Positions 9,376-18,701 of a stretch of DNA of 64,000 bases are shown one piece after another (position 1 is the first letter of the stretch; every line of letters begins with the position of its first letter). The notes beneath the pieces are model-generated. The model was not told the origin of the DNA. It saw only the letters and a program-made list of their open reading frames with translations, and ran no database searches. The position numbers and the translations under genes were made by a program. Origin of the DNA: Shewanella gelidimarina (GTDB lineage Bacteria > Pseudomonadota > Gammaproteobacteria > Enterobacterales > Shewanellaceae); NCBI RefSeq assembly GCF_023283945.1, contig NZ_JAKIKW010000005.1:62001-126000 (forward strand), read 5' to 3'.

Positions 9376-10269
9376 CTAAATGCGCTCGATATTACGGGTA
9401 CCAAACAGGCCGTAGGGTTTAAACCAGAGAATAATCAACAGCACATAAAATGGAGCGATGTCATACATATTGCCGATATGCAGATACTGACTATCGAAAA
9501 ACTCGGCCACGTTCTCAAGCACACCAATCATGATGCCCCCCACAATGGCCCCGACAATCGAATCAAGACCACCCAAAATGACGGCAGGAAAAACTTTGAT
9601 ACCAATAGAGGAGAGTGAATCTGAGACACCATTAACCATGCCGATCACAACCCCTGCGGTAGCAGACACCGTGGCTGCAATTCCCCAACTCATGGCAAAG
9701 ACTTGTTTAACGGATATTCCGAGGCTCTGGGCCACTTGCTGGTCAAACGCCGTAGCCCGCATGGCTAAACCGTGCTTAGAATATTTAAAAAACAAGAAAA
9801 AACTGACCATGATAATGAGTGCAATCACGGTACTCATTAGGTAAGCCAGCTCGACATTAAGCCCAAATATAGCGATAGATTGGGTATCGAAAACTTTTGG
9901 ATAACTCTGTGGTGACACACCAAAGATCCACTTAGTCAGCGATTGGAAAAAAATGGATAAACCTATGGTCACCATGATCACCGAGATAATAGGTTCACCA
10001 ATCATCGGGCGCAGGACAATCATCTGCAAAAACACACCAAACACCCCCATAAAGCAGAGCGTGAGGAAAAAACCTAAAAAGAAAGGCAGTTCCAAATAGA
10101 CTAATAAGGCCCAACATACCCACGCCCCGATCAGCAAGAACTCACCTTGAGCGAAGTTAACTATCTGCGTCGATTTATACACCAGGACAAAACACATCCC
10201 CACCACACCGTATAACAGACCGACAATCAGTCCATTGATGATGAGCTGCAGTAACAATTCAAAATTCAT
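9376..10269 (-). CDS. ABC transporter permease, LivH type
   Basis: Second permease of the HAAT-type importer, 297 residues and strongly hydrophobic. Family motifs visible are LINGLIVGLLYGVVGMCFVLVY at the N-terminus, IVNFAQGEFLLIGAW near residue 36, and FPAVILGGLDSIVGAIVGGIMIG near 228. AAGGAG stands upstream, inside the end of the preceding ligase gene. The start codon overlaps that gene's stop (ATGA), indicating translational coupling. Pairs with the LivM-type permease to form the membrane channel. Confidence 0.93.
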   Translation of the reverse strand: MNFELLLQLIINGLIVGLLYGVVGMCFVLVYKSTQIVNFAQGEFLLIGAWVCWALLVYLELPFFLGFFLTLCFMGVFGVFLQMIVLRPMIGEPIISVIMVTIGLSIFFQSLTKWIFGVSPQSYPKVFDTQSIAIFGLNVELAYLMSTVIALIIMVSFFLFFKYSKHGLAMRATAFDQQVAQSLGISVKQVFAMSWGIAATVSATAGVVIGMVNGVSDSLSSIGIKVFPAVILGGLDSIVGAIVGGIMIGVLENVAEFFDSQYLHIGNMYDIAPFYVLLIILWFKPYGLFGTRNIERI

Positions 10270-12230
10270 GAGGCTCTCCTTTGAGAAAGGTCAGTGTCCA
10301 ATGCCGCGTTAGCTTCAATAACAGTGGCCACCTTTAACTGCGTTTGAATACGAGATTTGCTGCCATCTTGGAAGGTAATCACGGTATCAATATCGACATG
10401 GGACTTATCGCTATAGATGGACTCGATAATGTCAGCGTATTTTTCAGCAATAACGCCACGACGAACTTTACGGGTACGGGTAAGTTCACCATCATCGGCA
10501 TCAAGTTCTTTATACAGTAGTATGAATTTATTGATTTTTTGTGCATCAGGCAGCGACTGGTTAACAATTTCAATCTCTTTAGTGAGCTGCTCATACACCT
10601 CAGGTAAACTCGATAAATTGGTATAGTTGGTAAACGCCAGCCCTTGCTGTTCAGCCCATTTTGAGACGATGCTAAATCGGATACACAAGATGGCTGAAAG
10701 GAAGGGTTTGTTTTTACCAAGAATGACCGCTTCACCGATAAATGAAGAGAATTTTAATTTGTTTTCAATATATTGCGGTGAGTACTGGATCCCTTGACTG
10801 GTTTTGGCTAAATCTTTGATCCGGTCAATCACCACCAAATGCCCAGAAGGTTTGAAATAACCAGCGTCTCCGGTGTGCATCCAACCCTCTTTAACATCTT
10901 CGTCATAGGCGGCTTGGTCGCCCAAATAGCCATTGAACATACCCACCGTCTTGGCGATAACTTCACCCACACCTTCGCTATCGGTGTTGATCACCTGCAA
11001 TTGCGCGGTATCGAACGCTACACCTACACTGTCATAATCGACATCATCCTGATGATGAATGGTGTATGCACCGCACATCTCCGTTTGGCCATATAGCTGG
11101 CGCAGTGGCACGCCAATACTCTGGAAGAATTTAAAGGTATCGGGCCCCATTGCTGCGCCACCTGTTGCCGCAGACTTTAGAAATGAAAAGCCTAATCTAT
11201 CGCGCAATGCTTTCATTAAAATAAGATCAGCGAAGGTCGAACGCTTCCCCTTAGCAAGTGCCGCTTCGGCGCGTTTTAGCGCAAATTCAAATAGCTTCTT
11301 TTTCAGCGGAGTGGAATCCATCATTCGCGCTTGAACATCGGCTAAGATCCCTTCCCAAACTCGCGGTGCTAGCAGTACAAAGCTTGGACCTATCTCGCGT
11401 AAGTCTGCCATCATGGTTTCCTGCTCTTCGACAAAATTAACGATTTGTCGTGCGATTAACGCCTGCCCAACCGCATAAACCTGCTCCATGATCCAAGGCA
11501 GTGGCAGTACCGATACATAGTTATCACCTGGTTTTCTAGGATCGGCGCGTAAATATGAGCAGCAATGCTCAATAAACTTACTGCCCTGCAGCAATACTAT
11601 TTTTGGCTTGGAAGTGGTACCTGAAGTGGTGCAATAGATAGCGATGTTCTCAGGCTTCCCTGCATCGACTAGCTTGTCGTAACCTAGTGGGTTTTGCTTA
11701 TCTAGCTTGCGCCCTGTCTTGTATATGTCTTCGATGCTGATTAATCGAGGGTCGTTATATTTGCGCATGCCTCTTGGGTCGCAATAAATGATATATTTTA
11801 CCGTCGGAATTTGATCGCCAAGCTCGAGTAATTTGTCGCATTGCTCTTCGTCTTCAGCGATCACCACCTGTGCATTGCTGCGATTAAGTAGGTATGCCAC
11901 CTCTTCATGCATTGAGTCTTGATAGATCCCCAGCGAATAACAACTCAGTGCATGGGCCGCAACTTCTCCCCATACCCATTCAGGTCTATTATCACCCAGT
12001 AACGCAATCGTCGCTTCAGCTTCTATGCCTAAATGACGAATGGTCAGTGACAGCCACTTCACGCGGTTGTGATAATCGAGCCAACTAAATTCGCTCCAAA
12101 TACCAAACTCTTTCTCGCGCATGGCAATATCATCCCCCCACAAAGTGGCGTTGTGGCGTAATATCTTTGGAAAGGTATCCATGTCACCCATATCAAAGCG
12201 ATTTGCCGATGATTTAATGTCCGTTTTCAT
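10266..12230 (-). CDS. Long-chain acyl-CoA synthetase-like AMP-dependent ligase (FAA1/COG1022 type)
   Basis: A 654-residue adenylate-forming enzyme expected to convert a carboxylic acid, ATP and CoA to an acyl-CoA at the inner face of the membrane. The phosphate loop TTSGTTSKPK is near residue 205, the A5 motif LRQLYGQTEMCG near 385, the A7 motif GWMHTGDAGYF near 450, DRIKDLAKTSQGIQYSP follows, and the catalytic-Lys region LTRTRKVRRG is near 590. It sits between the LivG and LivH genes, overlapping both (TAATG and ATGA), so it is made together with the transporter subunits. This arrangement suggests that the imported acid is trapped as a CoA ester (inference). Chain-length preference is not readable. 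Confidence 0.92.
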   Translation of the reverse strand: MKTDIKSSANRFDMGDMDTFPKILRHNATLWGDDIAMREKEFGIWSEFSWLDYHNRVKWLSLTIRHLGIEAEATIALLGDNRPEWVWGEVAAHALSCYSLGIYQDSMHEEVAYLLNRSNAQVVIAEDEEQCDKLLELGDQIPTVKYIIYCDPRGMRKYNDPRLISIEDIYKTGRKLDKQNPLGYDKLVDAGKPENIAIYCTTSGTTSKPKIVLLQGSKFIEHCCSYLRADPRKPGDNYVSVLPLPWIMEQVYAVGQALIARQIVNFVEEQETMMADLREIGPSFVLLAPRVWEGILADVQARMMDSTPLKKKLFEFALKRAEAALAKGKRSTFADLILMKALRDRLGFSFLKSAATGGAAMGPDTFKFFQSIGVPLRQLYGQTEMCGAYTIHHQDDVDYDSVGVAFDTAQLQVINTDSEGVGEVIAKTVGMFNGYLGDQAAYDEDVKEGWMHTGDAGYFKPSGHLVVIDRIKDLAKTSQGIQYSPQYIENKLKFSSFIGEAVILGKNKPFLSAILCIRFSIVSKWAEQQGLAFTNYTNLSSLPEVYEQLTKEIEIVNQSLPDAQKINKFILLYKELDADDGELTRTRKVRRGVIAEKYADIIESIYSDKSHVDIDTVITFQDGSKSRIQTQLKVATVIEANAALDTDLSQRRAS

Positions 12231-13027
12231 TAGCCCACCTCTTGTAATTGCTCGTTGTCATCTAAGCCTAAATAAGCCTGTCTAACATGCTCATTGGCCA
12301 TCACTTCATCGGGTAAACCACTCACGAGTTTCTTACCAAAGTCGAGTACCATTACTTGATGTGAAATATCCATAACCACCCCCATGTCATGCTCAATCAT
12401 GACAACGGTAATGCCGAACTCCTCGTTGAGATCCAAGATATAGCGTGCCATATCCTCTTTCTCTTCTAGGTTCATGCCTGCCATGGGCTCGTCTAATAAA
12501 ATAAGCTTGGGATTAAGCGCTATTGCACGGGCTAATTCGACGCGCTTGCGCAGGCCATAAGACAGGGTTCCGGCAACTGATTTACGGACGTGGGAGATAT
12601 CAAGAAAATCAATGATTTCTTCCACTTGACGGCGATGTTTGAGCTCCTCTTTTTGAGCCGGTGAAGCCCAATAAAGTGGCCCGGTTAACCAGTTGTTTTT
12701 CATCTGGTGATGTCGACCAACCATAATGTTATCGAGTACCGACATATGGCCAAATAGCGCAAGATTTTGAAAGGTACGGCCTATTCCCAAATCGGCACGA
12801 TCATTTGGGCGTAAATGGGTCACTTCTTGGTTATCAAATTGAATGCTGCCCTGATAGGGACGGTATCGACCTGAGATGCAGTTGAGCATTGAGGTCTTGC
12901 CAGCGCCATTAGGACCAATAATCGAGAACACAGCCCCTTTCTCAACTTCGAAGCTAACGTCGGTTAATGCTTTAACACCACCAAACGCCAGAGAGATTTG
13001 ATCAACTTTTAATATTTTATCTGTCAC
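12230..13027 (-). CDS. ABC transporter ATP-binding protein, LivG type
   Basis: First gene of the operon; 265 residues. Walker A (GPNGAGKTS), the LivG-type GRTFQNLALF segment, the altered signature LSYGLRKRVELARA and Walker B (LILLDEPMAGMN) are all present, plus the long insertion between Q-loop and signature characteristic of LivG. GTG at 13027 is preferred: AAAGGAG ends seven bases before it, whereas the in-frame ATG at 13033 would leave one base. The stop overlaps the ligase start. A terminator and about 110 bases separate it from the porin gene, so the operon promoter is expected just upstream. Confidence 0.92.
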   Translation of the reverse strand: MTDKILKVDQISLAFGGVKALTDVSFEVEKGAVFSIIGPNGAGKTSMLNCISGRYRPYQGSIQFDNQEVTHLRPNDRADLGIGRTFQNLALFGHMSVLDNIMVGRHHQMKNNWLTGPLYWASPAQKEELKHRRQVEEIIDFLDISHVRKSVAGTLSYGLRKRVELARAIALNPKLILLDEPMAGMNLEEKEDMARYILDLNEEFGITVVMIEHDMGVVMDISHQVMVLDFGKKLVSGLPDEVMANEHVRQAYLGLDDNEQLQEVG

Positions 13028-13146
13028 ACCCATACTCCTTTAAACTGCACATATCGTTTTGTTCGTGATGCTCAAACCAGGTTGAGCATTAGCGTTAAAC
13101 GACTGTCATGGGTAACCAATCACGGGATTTACCAGCGATGCTATGC

Positions 13147-13185
13147 AAAAAAAACGACGGCAGAAGCGTTATCTCAACTGCCATC
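13147..13185 (-). terminator. Terminator of the DcaP-like porin gene
   Basis: GATGGCAG and CTGCCGTC form an eight-pair stem (one G-U) with a 14-nt loop, followed by GTTTTTTTT on the minus strand. It ends just past the porin stop and separates the porin from the ABC operon. Confidence 0.75.
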
Positions 13186-13191
13186 AAAAGG

Positions 13192-14232
13192 TTAAAGTGC
13201 GTAGCGGAATGAAAGCTGAGCGTAGTCAGAGTCGACATCTTGGTCGCCAATTTCAAAATTACCGACTTCAAAACCAATGGCTAAATGAGGTGTCAGGTTT
13301 TGGAATAAATTGACGCTCCACTGACTGCGCTCCGCATTGCCAATATCAGTTTCAACACGACCATATAGCGCAGTACTTCTTAAGGTATCGGTCCAGTAAT
13401 GGCGATATGCCGCCAAATAAGAGGTGGTATTTTCAACCTCTTCTCCGACTAAATCTCTGGCAACACCGATACCGACATAGCGACCAACTTCGCCTTGATG
13501 GAATTGAAAACGCAGATCGTCTTTACCAAATGTTTTTATCCGCCCAGCGATAGAACCACCGAGGGCTGTTTCACTATTTCCTAAGTCGGTATTGAGACTA
13601 CGGCCGAGTGCCGATATCGAGATGTTCCCCCAATCACCTTTAACGTTATAACGCGCAACGACATCGGGTAGATCATCATTAGTGGTATCGCCACCAACGC
13701 TTTCTGGGTTTTCTATAGAAACTTGGAAATCACCAATGTCGTAACGGATCTGCCCTTGACGAATAAAGGCTAGACCCACAGTTGCACCAGCAAAATCGGC
13801 AGACTCAGGAATGGCACTGGTGTTCATAAAGGTGGTCCAAGTCTGGCCCGCTGTTATCCCTTCATATTTAATAAATGCGTGACGTATTCTTGGGTTTGCG
13901 GAGTTAGATACCACCTGATTACCACCGCCACCTAGAAAGTCCATTTCAATAAAGCCCATCACGTCGCCATGAACATATTTGGTGTTAAAACGTGTTTCGT
14001 TGGCAAAAATGCGAAATTGAGATGCACTCTCTTGTAGTGGCGCACCGGTACCAATCCAAAAGTCACGATAAGCAACATCGCCGCTGACATAACGAGCATC
14101 AACTTTGATGTAGCCACCGAAGGTTAATTTGCCATCGTCACCGACGTCAAATTCATAACTTGCAGCGGCAGAACCCGCCAATAAACACAGTGAAGCAGCT
14201 AACGTGATTTTTTTTATTTTTGAAATAAGCAT
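13192..14232 (-). CDS. DcaP-like outer-membrane porin
   Basis: A 346-residue beta-barrel protein with a Sec signal peptide (cleavage after SAAA/AS near residue 24). The mature part begins DGKLTFGGYIKVDARY, the usual first strand of DcaP-type trimeric porins. RFNTKY, GQTWTTFMNTSAIPESADF and GQIRYDIGDF segments follow, and the protein ends on an aromatic-alternating strand (SFRYAL). The mature protein has no cysteines. DcaP porins were described for dicarboxylate and related acid uptake, which suits its place next to a carboxylate-type ABC/ligase operon and a CrbS-like sensor; co-function is inferred. It is transcribed divergently from the sensor kinase gene. Confidence 0.85.
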   Translation of the reverse strand: MLISKIKKITLAASLCLLAGSAAASYEFDVGDDGKLTFGGYIKVDARYVSGDVAYRDFWIGTGAPLQESASQFRIFANETRFNTKYVHGDVMGFIEMDFLGGGGNQVVSNSANPRIRHAFIKYEGITAGQTWTTFMNTSAIPESADFAGATVGLAFIRQGQIRYDIGDFQVSIENPESVGGDTTNDDLPDVVARYNVKGDWGNISISALGRSLNTDLGNSETALGGSIAGRIKTFGKDDLRFQFHQGEVGRYVGIGVARDLVGEEVENTTSYLAAYRHYWTDTLRSTALYGRVETDIGNAERSQWSVNLFQNLTPHLAIGFEVGNFEIGDQDVDSDYAQLSFRYAL

Positions 14233-14350
14233 CTTTTATCCCCTTTAATGTCTGCACTTAAGATGAAGAAATAAAAGGGTTTGCTCAATTGTGAAATGGT
14301 ATTAGTGCAGGAGTCTTAATACGTTAGCTGTAATACGAGCGGATTAGCCC

Positions 14351-14436
14351 ATGGGAATTAATACCGATAGATTAAGACTTAAGTCGATAGTCTTTGCCGA
14401 CCTAATAGAGTCAAAATATGATATGTTAATTCCCAT
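14351..14436. repeat. 11-bp inverted repeat in the porin/sensor-kinase divergent promoter region
   Basis: ATGGGAATTAA at the left is the exact reverse complement of TTAATTCCCAT at the right, with 64 bases between them. A separate 10-bp palindrome GACTTAAGTC lies between the arms (14376-14385). The position between divergent start sites is what would be expected of operators for a shared regulator such as the nearby response regulator; that link is inference. Confidence 0.5.
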
Positions 14437-14499
14437 AACAATTAAGGGATTAAATAGCTATAAAGCTAACATTTCCCAATAAGAAGGTGTGGCTACAGC

Positions 14500-17400
14500 A
14501 TGTTTCCTAATTGGCTATTGGTTACGATTAGTATTAGCTATATTGGTTTGCTTTTTTTGATGGCATTTCTAGGTGATAGGTACCGAGAAAAGCTTTTTAA
14601 GCAGCAACATACCATCATTTATTCACTCTCTCTTGGTGTCTATTGTACCTCCTGGGGCTTTCTTGGCACCGCGGGTCAAGCCGCGAGTAATTCGTTCTCA
14701 TACCTGCCAGTTTATATCGCTCCCATTTTACTGTTTATGTTCGCTTGGCCTTTCATTCAGCGCATTATCAGAGTGTGTCTCAAATTAAATATTACCTCTA
14801 TCGCGGATCTATTAGCGGCACGATTTGGTAAGTCGCAACTGTTAGCGATAGTTGTCACCTTTGTCGCCCTATTTGGCACCTTGCCCTATATCGCCTTACA
14901 GCTAAAAGCGATTGTGAACTCCTATGAAATTTTAAGACAAGATCACCTATTATCATCTTGGCAACTCGGCCTTGTTGTTAGCTTAATTTTGGCGGGATTT
15001 ACCATTATATTTGGCGTTAGGGCCATTGATGTCACCGAGCGTCACCCAGGAATGATGCTGGCTATCGCCTTTGAATCTTTCGTCAAGTTAATCGCCTATC
15101 TCACCATTGGTATTTTCGTGTCTTTCTTTCTGTTTGATTCACCGATGGACATTTGGCGTCAAGCCAATGAGGCTTCGCCGGTATCGGCTGAGTTTACCTA
15201 CCCCAACATGGTGTCGATGTTTGGGTTACTCTTTATCGTTATGTCAGCTTTTCTGTGTCTTCCGCGACAATTCCAAGTATTGATTGTTGAACTCAAAGAG
15301 CAAAAACATGCCATTTGGAGCCGCTGGACATTTCCACTCTATATCTTAGTGTTTGCTTTCTTTGCCACTCCGTTAGGCCAAGCGGGCAATATCCTCTATG
15401 GAGACTCGCTGCAAAGTGATGCTTATGTATTGTTTCTCCCCGCCTTTAGTGGCCAAGCATGGCTCGGATTGTTTAGTTTTCTAGGGGCAATATCAGCAGC
15501 AAGTTCTATGGTTATCATCTCAACCATTGCGTTGAGCACCATGCTCAGTAATGAGGTGGTTTTTCCGACACTTTTTAAAGTAAGTAATATACAGAGTACC
15601 GATTTCAATAAATTTAGGTCCCACTTGCTTAATATTCGCAAAGGATTAATTTTATTAGTAATATTTTTAAGTTATGGCATGTTTCTGCTAGCGCCACCCG
15701 ATACGCTAGCATCATTGGGGGAGGTTGCATTTGGTGCTATCGCACAGATTGGCCCCGCCCTCTTCGCTGCCTTTTTATGGCGCAGAGTGACCCTTATTGG
15801 TGTACTTGCAGGGATCATCAGTGGTTTTTCACTCTGGTTAACACTCAATCTATTGCCACAACTGGGCCTCTACAACCATCCTTTTGCGGCGAGTGAATAC
15901 TCCATGACCACAATGGCCACGTTGGTAGGGCTATTTGTCAATATCATTATGATATGGATAGTCTCTTCGTTTACTCGACAAAGTGTGCATGAGCAGATGC
16001 AAATAGCCCACTTTATTGAACGACCAGATCTGGGTAAGCAGCAATCCGCAGTCCCTAAGTATATCAACCCAACGGAGTTAGAGTTATTAGTCGCCCGCTT
16101 TGTCGGTAAAGATAAGGCCGCACATGGTTTTCAAGCTTTTTACTCAAGCCTAGAGCAGCCTGTAATTGATAAAGCGGCTCACAACCAAACACTGATCTTC
16201 TATACCGAGAATATGCTCGCCAGTGTCATGGGATCGGCCTCTGCGCGCTTGGTGATCTCTTGTGCTCTCAATGGTCGCGGGATCGCGATTGAAGATGTGG
16301 CACAATTAGTTGAAGAAGCCTCTAGTCACCGCACAGAATTTAGTCGCTCAGTGCTGCACAGCGCAATAGAGAATGCCAGTGAGGGGATCTCTGTGATAGA
16401 CAGAGAGCTCAACTTAGTCGCTTGGAATCAGCACTATTTAAAGCTCTTTAATTATCCAGACAATCTCGTTTATATCGGCTGTCCAGTCAAACAGCTTATT
16501 GAATATAACCTGAGTCATGGCCAGCATTTTAAGCATGATTTAGCGCAGCAAGTTGAACGTCGTTTGGCTTATCTACGTCAAGGTAGCCGCCACAGTACAG
16601 AGCGACTACAACCCGATGGTAAAACCATCAGGATTGAGGGTAATCCGATACCTGACGGCGGCTTTGTGATGATATTTTCTGATATCACCATGTATCGAGA
16701 AGCGGAGAAATTACTAAAAGAAAAGAACCTGGATCTTGAAGCCAGGGTCTATGAGCGCACTAAAAAACTGGAGCAAGCAAATCTTAGTCTTGAGCATTCT
16801 AATCAAGAGTTAGCAGTCGCATTGCAAAAGGTTGAACAAGCACACCAAAAGAAGAGCCAATACCTCAAAGCCTGTAGTCACGATCTACTGCAACCATTGT
16901 CAGCCGCAAGATTATTTTCCTCTGCGTTTGTTCAGAATGGTCAACTGTCGAATAAACAAAAACAACAAATGGGTTATATCGACAACTCATTACAGGTTGC
17001 CAATGAGCTGCTACTAGACTTAAACGAAATTTCCCGTATAGAAAGTGGCATCATAATCCCCGAAATTACCGAGTTTGCCTTGCAAGAGGTGATCGATTCA
17101 CTCGTCGATGAGTTTGGTGCTATTGCCGCAACGGAAGATGTAAAATTCAAACATATTAACACCCAGGTTTGGGTTCGCAGTGACAAGGTGCTGCTTAGGC
17201 GTATTTTGCAGAACCTCATCAGCAATGCATTTCGGTATGCGGGTAAAGGTAAAATTTTGCTTGGATATCGACGCATCGGAGACTGTATATCGATTCAAGT
17301 CGTTGATGATGGGCCGGGGATCCCAGCAGAAAAACAAGCGATGATTTTTGAACAATTTACTCGATTGCAGCACTCAGGACATGAAGGTGTGAATGGTCTC

Positions 17401-17994
17401 GGCTTAGGTCTAAATATTGCGCAGGGTTTAGCCTCTTTGCTATCGCATCAATTAGCACTGTCTTCGAAAGTTAATCGCGGTAGCATATTCAGTCTTCAGT
17501 TAAAAACCGTTTTAGCAAAAGCAGAGTCCATCGTTAAAGCCCCTGCCGATATCCTTACTCTTAATGGCGTCCATGTACTGTGTGTCGATAATGACCCTAA
17601 TGTATTAGCGGGGATGGTGGAGTTACTCCAAGGTTGGAAATGCCACGTTTATCAAGCGGCATCTGCGCTACAAGCAAAAGCACAGTTTTCAAAACACGCT
17701 CATAAAATTGACATTGTATTGATGGACTATCAGCTTGAAGATAATCAAAATGGGTTAGATTTAATGGTCGAGTTGCAACGTCAATCAGACTTACCTATTG
17801 CCGCTATTTTGATCACCGCGACGATTGATGAAGCTGTCGTCAATAGAGCCAAGGAGCAAGGCTATGGTTATCTACGCAAGATAATTAAACCTATCGCTCT
17901 GCGTGCAGTGATGAGTGCCACGTTAGCAACAAGCTTACGGACAAACTATGCAGCATCCGCAACCACTCATTACTGCAGCGAAGAAGACAATTAA
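14500..17994 (+). CDS. Transporter-fused hybrid sensor histidine kinase, CrbS/MxtR-like
   Basis: An 1164-residue membrane kinase. Residues about 1-490 form a 12-13 helix domain resembling sodium:solute symporters (SSS/SLC5), including HPGMMLAIAFESFVKL and the AASSMVIISTIALSTMLSNE helix. A linker and a PAS-like domain (SEGISVIDRELNLVAWN near 630) follow, then a coiled coil, a dimerization domain with phospho-acceptor His794 in KACSHDLLQPL, a HATPase with NLISNAFRYAG and GLGLGLNIAQGL, and a receiver with Asp1076 in VLMDYQL. This architecture is that of CrbS (Vibrio) and MxtR (Pseudomonas), which control acetate/acyl-CoA-synthetase genes. The convergent LuxR-type regulator would be its partner. 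The transporter-like part may sense or import the ligand. Confidence 0.88.
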   Translation: MFPNWLLVTISISYIGLLFLMAFLGDRYREKLFKQQHTIIYSLSLGVYCTSWGFLGTAGQAASNSFSYLPVYIAPILLFMFAWPFIQRIIRVCLKLNITSIADLLAARFGKSQLLAIVVTFVALFGTLPYIALQLKAIVNSYEILRQDHLLSSWQLGLVVSLILAGFTIIFGVRAIDVTERHPGMMLAIAFESFVKLIAYLTIGIFVSFFLFDSPMDIWRQANEASPVSAEFTYPNMVSMFGLLFIVMSAFLCLPRQFQVLIVELKEQKHAIWSRWTFPLYILVFAFFATPLGQAGNILYGDSLQSDAYVLFLPAFSGQAWLGLFSFLGAISAASSMVIISTIALSTMLSNEVVFPTLFKVSNIQSTDFNKFRSHLLNIRKGLILLVIFLSYGMFLLAPPDTLASLGEVAFGAIAQIGPALFAAFLWRRVTLIGVLAGIISGFSLWLTLNLLPQLGLYNHPFAASEYSMTTMATLVGLFVNIIMIWIVSSFTRQSVHEQMQIAHFIERPDLGKQQSAVPKYINPTELELLVARFVGKDKAAHGFQAFYSSLEQPVIDKAAHNQTLIFYTENMLASVMGSASARLVISCALNGRGIAIEDVAQLVEEASSHRTEFSRSVLHSAIENASEGISVIDRELNLVAWNQHYLKLFNYPDNLVYIGCPVKQLIEYNLSHGQHFKHDLAQQVERRLAYLRQGSRHSTERLQPDGKTIRIEGNPIPDGGFVMIFSDITMYREAEKLLKEKNLDLEARVYERTKKLEQANLSLEHSNQELAVALQKVEQAHQKKSQYLKACSHDLLQPLSAARLFSSAFVQNGQLSNKQKQQMGYIDNSLQVANELLLDLNEISRIESGIIIPEITEFALQEVIDSLVDEFGAIAATEDVKFKHINTQVWVRSDKVLLRRILQNLISNAFRYAGKGKILLGYRRIGDCISIQVVDDGPGIPAEKQAMIFEQFTRLQHSGHEGVNGLGLGLNIAQGLASLLSHQLALSSKVNRGSIFSLQLKTVLAKAESIVKAPADILTLNGVHVLCVDNDPNVLAGMVELLQGWKCHVYQAASALQAKAQFSKHAHKIDIVLMDYQLEDNQNGLDLMVELQRQSDLPIAAILITATIDEAVVNRAKEQGYGYLRKIIKPIALRAVMSATLATSLRTNYAASATTHYCSEEDN

Positions 17995-18019
17995 GCCGAC
18001 ATAGGTATGTCCGCTTAAT
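17992..18019. repeat. Near-perfect palindrome between convergent kinase and regulator genes
   Basis: TTAAGC-C-GACAT and ATGTC-C-GCTTAA flank an AGGT loop, starting at the kinase stop codon. It can fold as a hairpin in either direction and may act as a weak terminator, but no clear T-run follows. Confidence 0.4.
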
Positions 18020-18050
18020 GTGTAATAGAAGATCTTTCCAGTTTAATCTA

Positions 18051-18701
18051 TTAAGCAGTTAGTGAGGTTTTATCGAGCTGCAGTTGACTCATGGCAATCA
18101 CAGCTTGAGTGCGTGTATGCACCCCTAATTTTAAAAATATTGCACTGGCGTGGGCTTTGATGGTGGCTTCAGAAAGCCCCAATTCATAAGCTATTTGTTT
18201 ATTGAGTAGACCATCAGCAAACATCATTAATATACGATGCTGTCTCGGTGATAAGCTGATGATTTTACTTGTCATACTATCAGCTTCTATTGCTTCAACA
18301 TTACTGCAGCCCGCAGGCATCCATTGCTGTCCTGCGAGTACTGCTTTAATGGCTTTGACCATCCTCTCAACTGAAGTGGATTTAGGAATAAACCCTGCCG
18401 CTCCAAATGACATGCTCTTACCTACCGTGACTTTATCTTCTTGCCCGGAAATCACAACGACCCCCATTTGGGAGTGACAATTACGGATATTGACTAAGGT
18501 ATTAAAGCCATGAGCTTTTGGAATATTAAGATCGAGTAACAGTAGATCTGCATCTTGTTGCTTTAATAATTCATCGAGCTCTACAATCGTCTCAGCTTCA
18601 AATAATCTTACATTATCAAAGTGTGTGGTTAATATGTTGACCAGTGCTTGTCTAAATAATGGATGGTCATCAGCTATTATTATTTTTAGTGGCTGTAACA
18701 T
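18051..18701 (-). CDS. LuxR/NarL-family response regulator, CrbR/ErdR-like
   Basis: A 216-residue regulator: receiver domain (acidic pair in IIADDHP, phospho-acceptor Asp57 in LLLLDLNIP, conserved Lys in FIPKST) and a C-terminal GerE-type helix-turn-helix (LSPRQHRILMMFADGLLNKQIAYELG and SEATIKAHASAIFLKLG, read in two parts). GAGGGA lies upstream of the ATG. It is convergent with the transporter-fused kinase, the arrangement expected for a CrbS/CrbR-type pair. In Vibrio and Pseudomonas the homologous regulators activate acetyl-CoA synthetase genes. Here the adjacent porin and ABC/ligase operon are candidate targets (inference). Confidence 0.9.
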   Translation of the reverse strand: MLQPLKIIIADDHPLFRQALVNILTTHFDNVRLFEAETIVELDELLKQQDADLLLLDLNIPKAHGFNTLVNIRNCHSQMGVVVISGQEDKVTVGKSMSFGAAGFIPKSTSVERMVKAIKAVLAGQQWMPAGCSNVEAIEADSMTSKIISLSPRQHRILMMFADGLLNKQIAYELGLSEATIKAHASAIFLKLGVHTRTQAVIAMSQLQLDKTSLTA

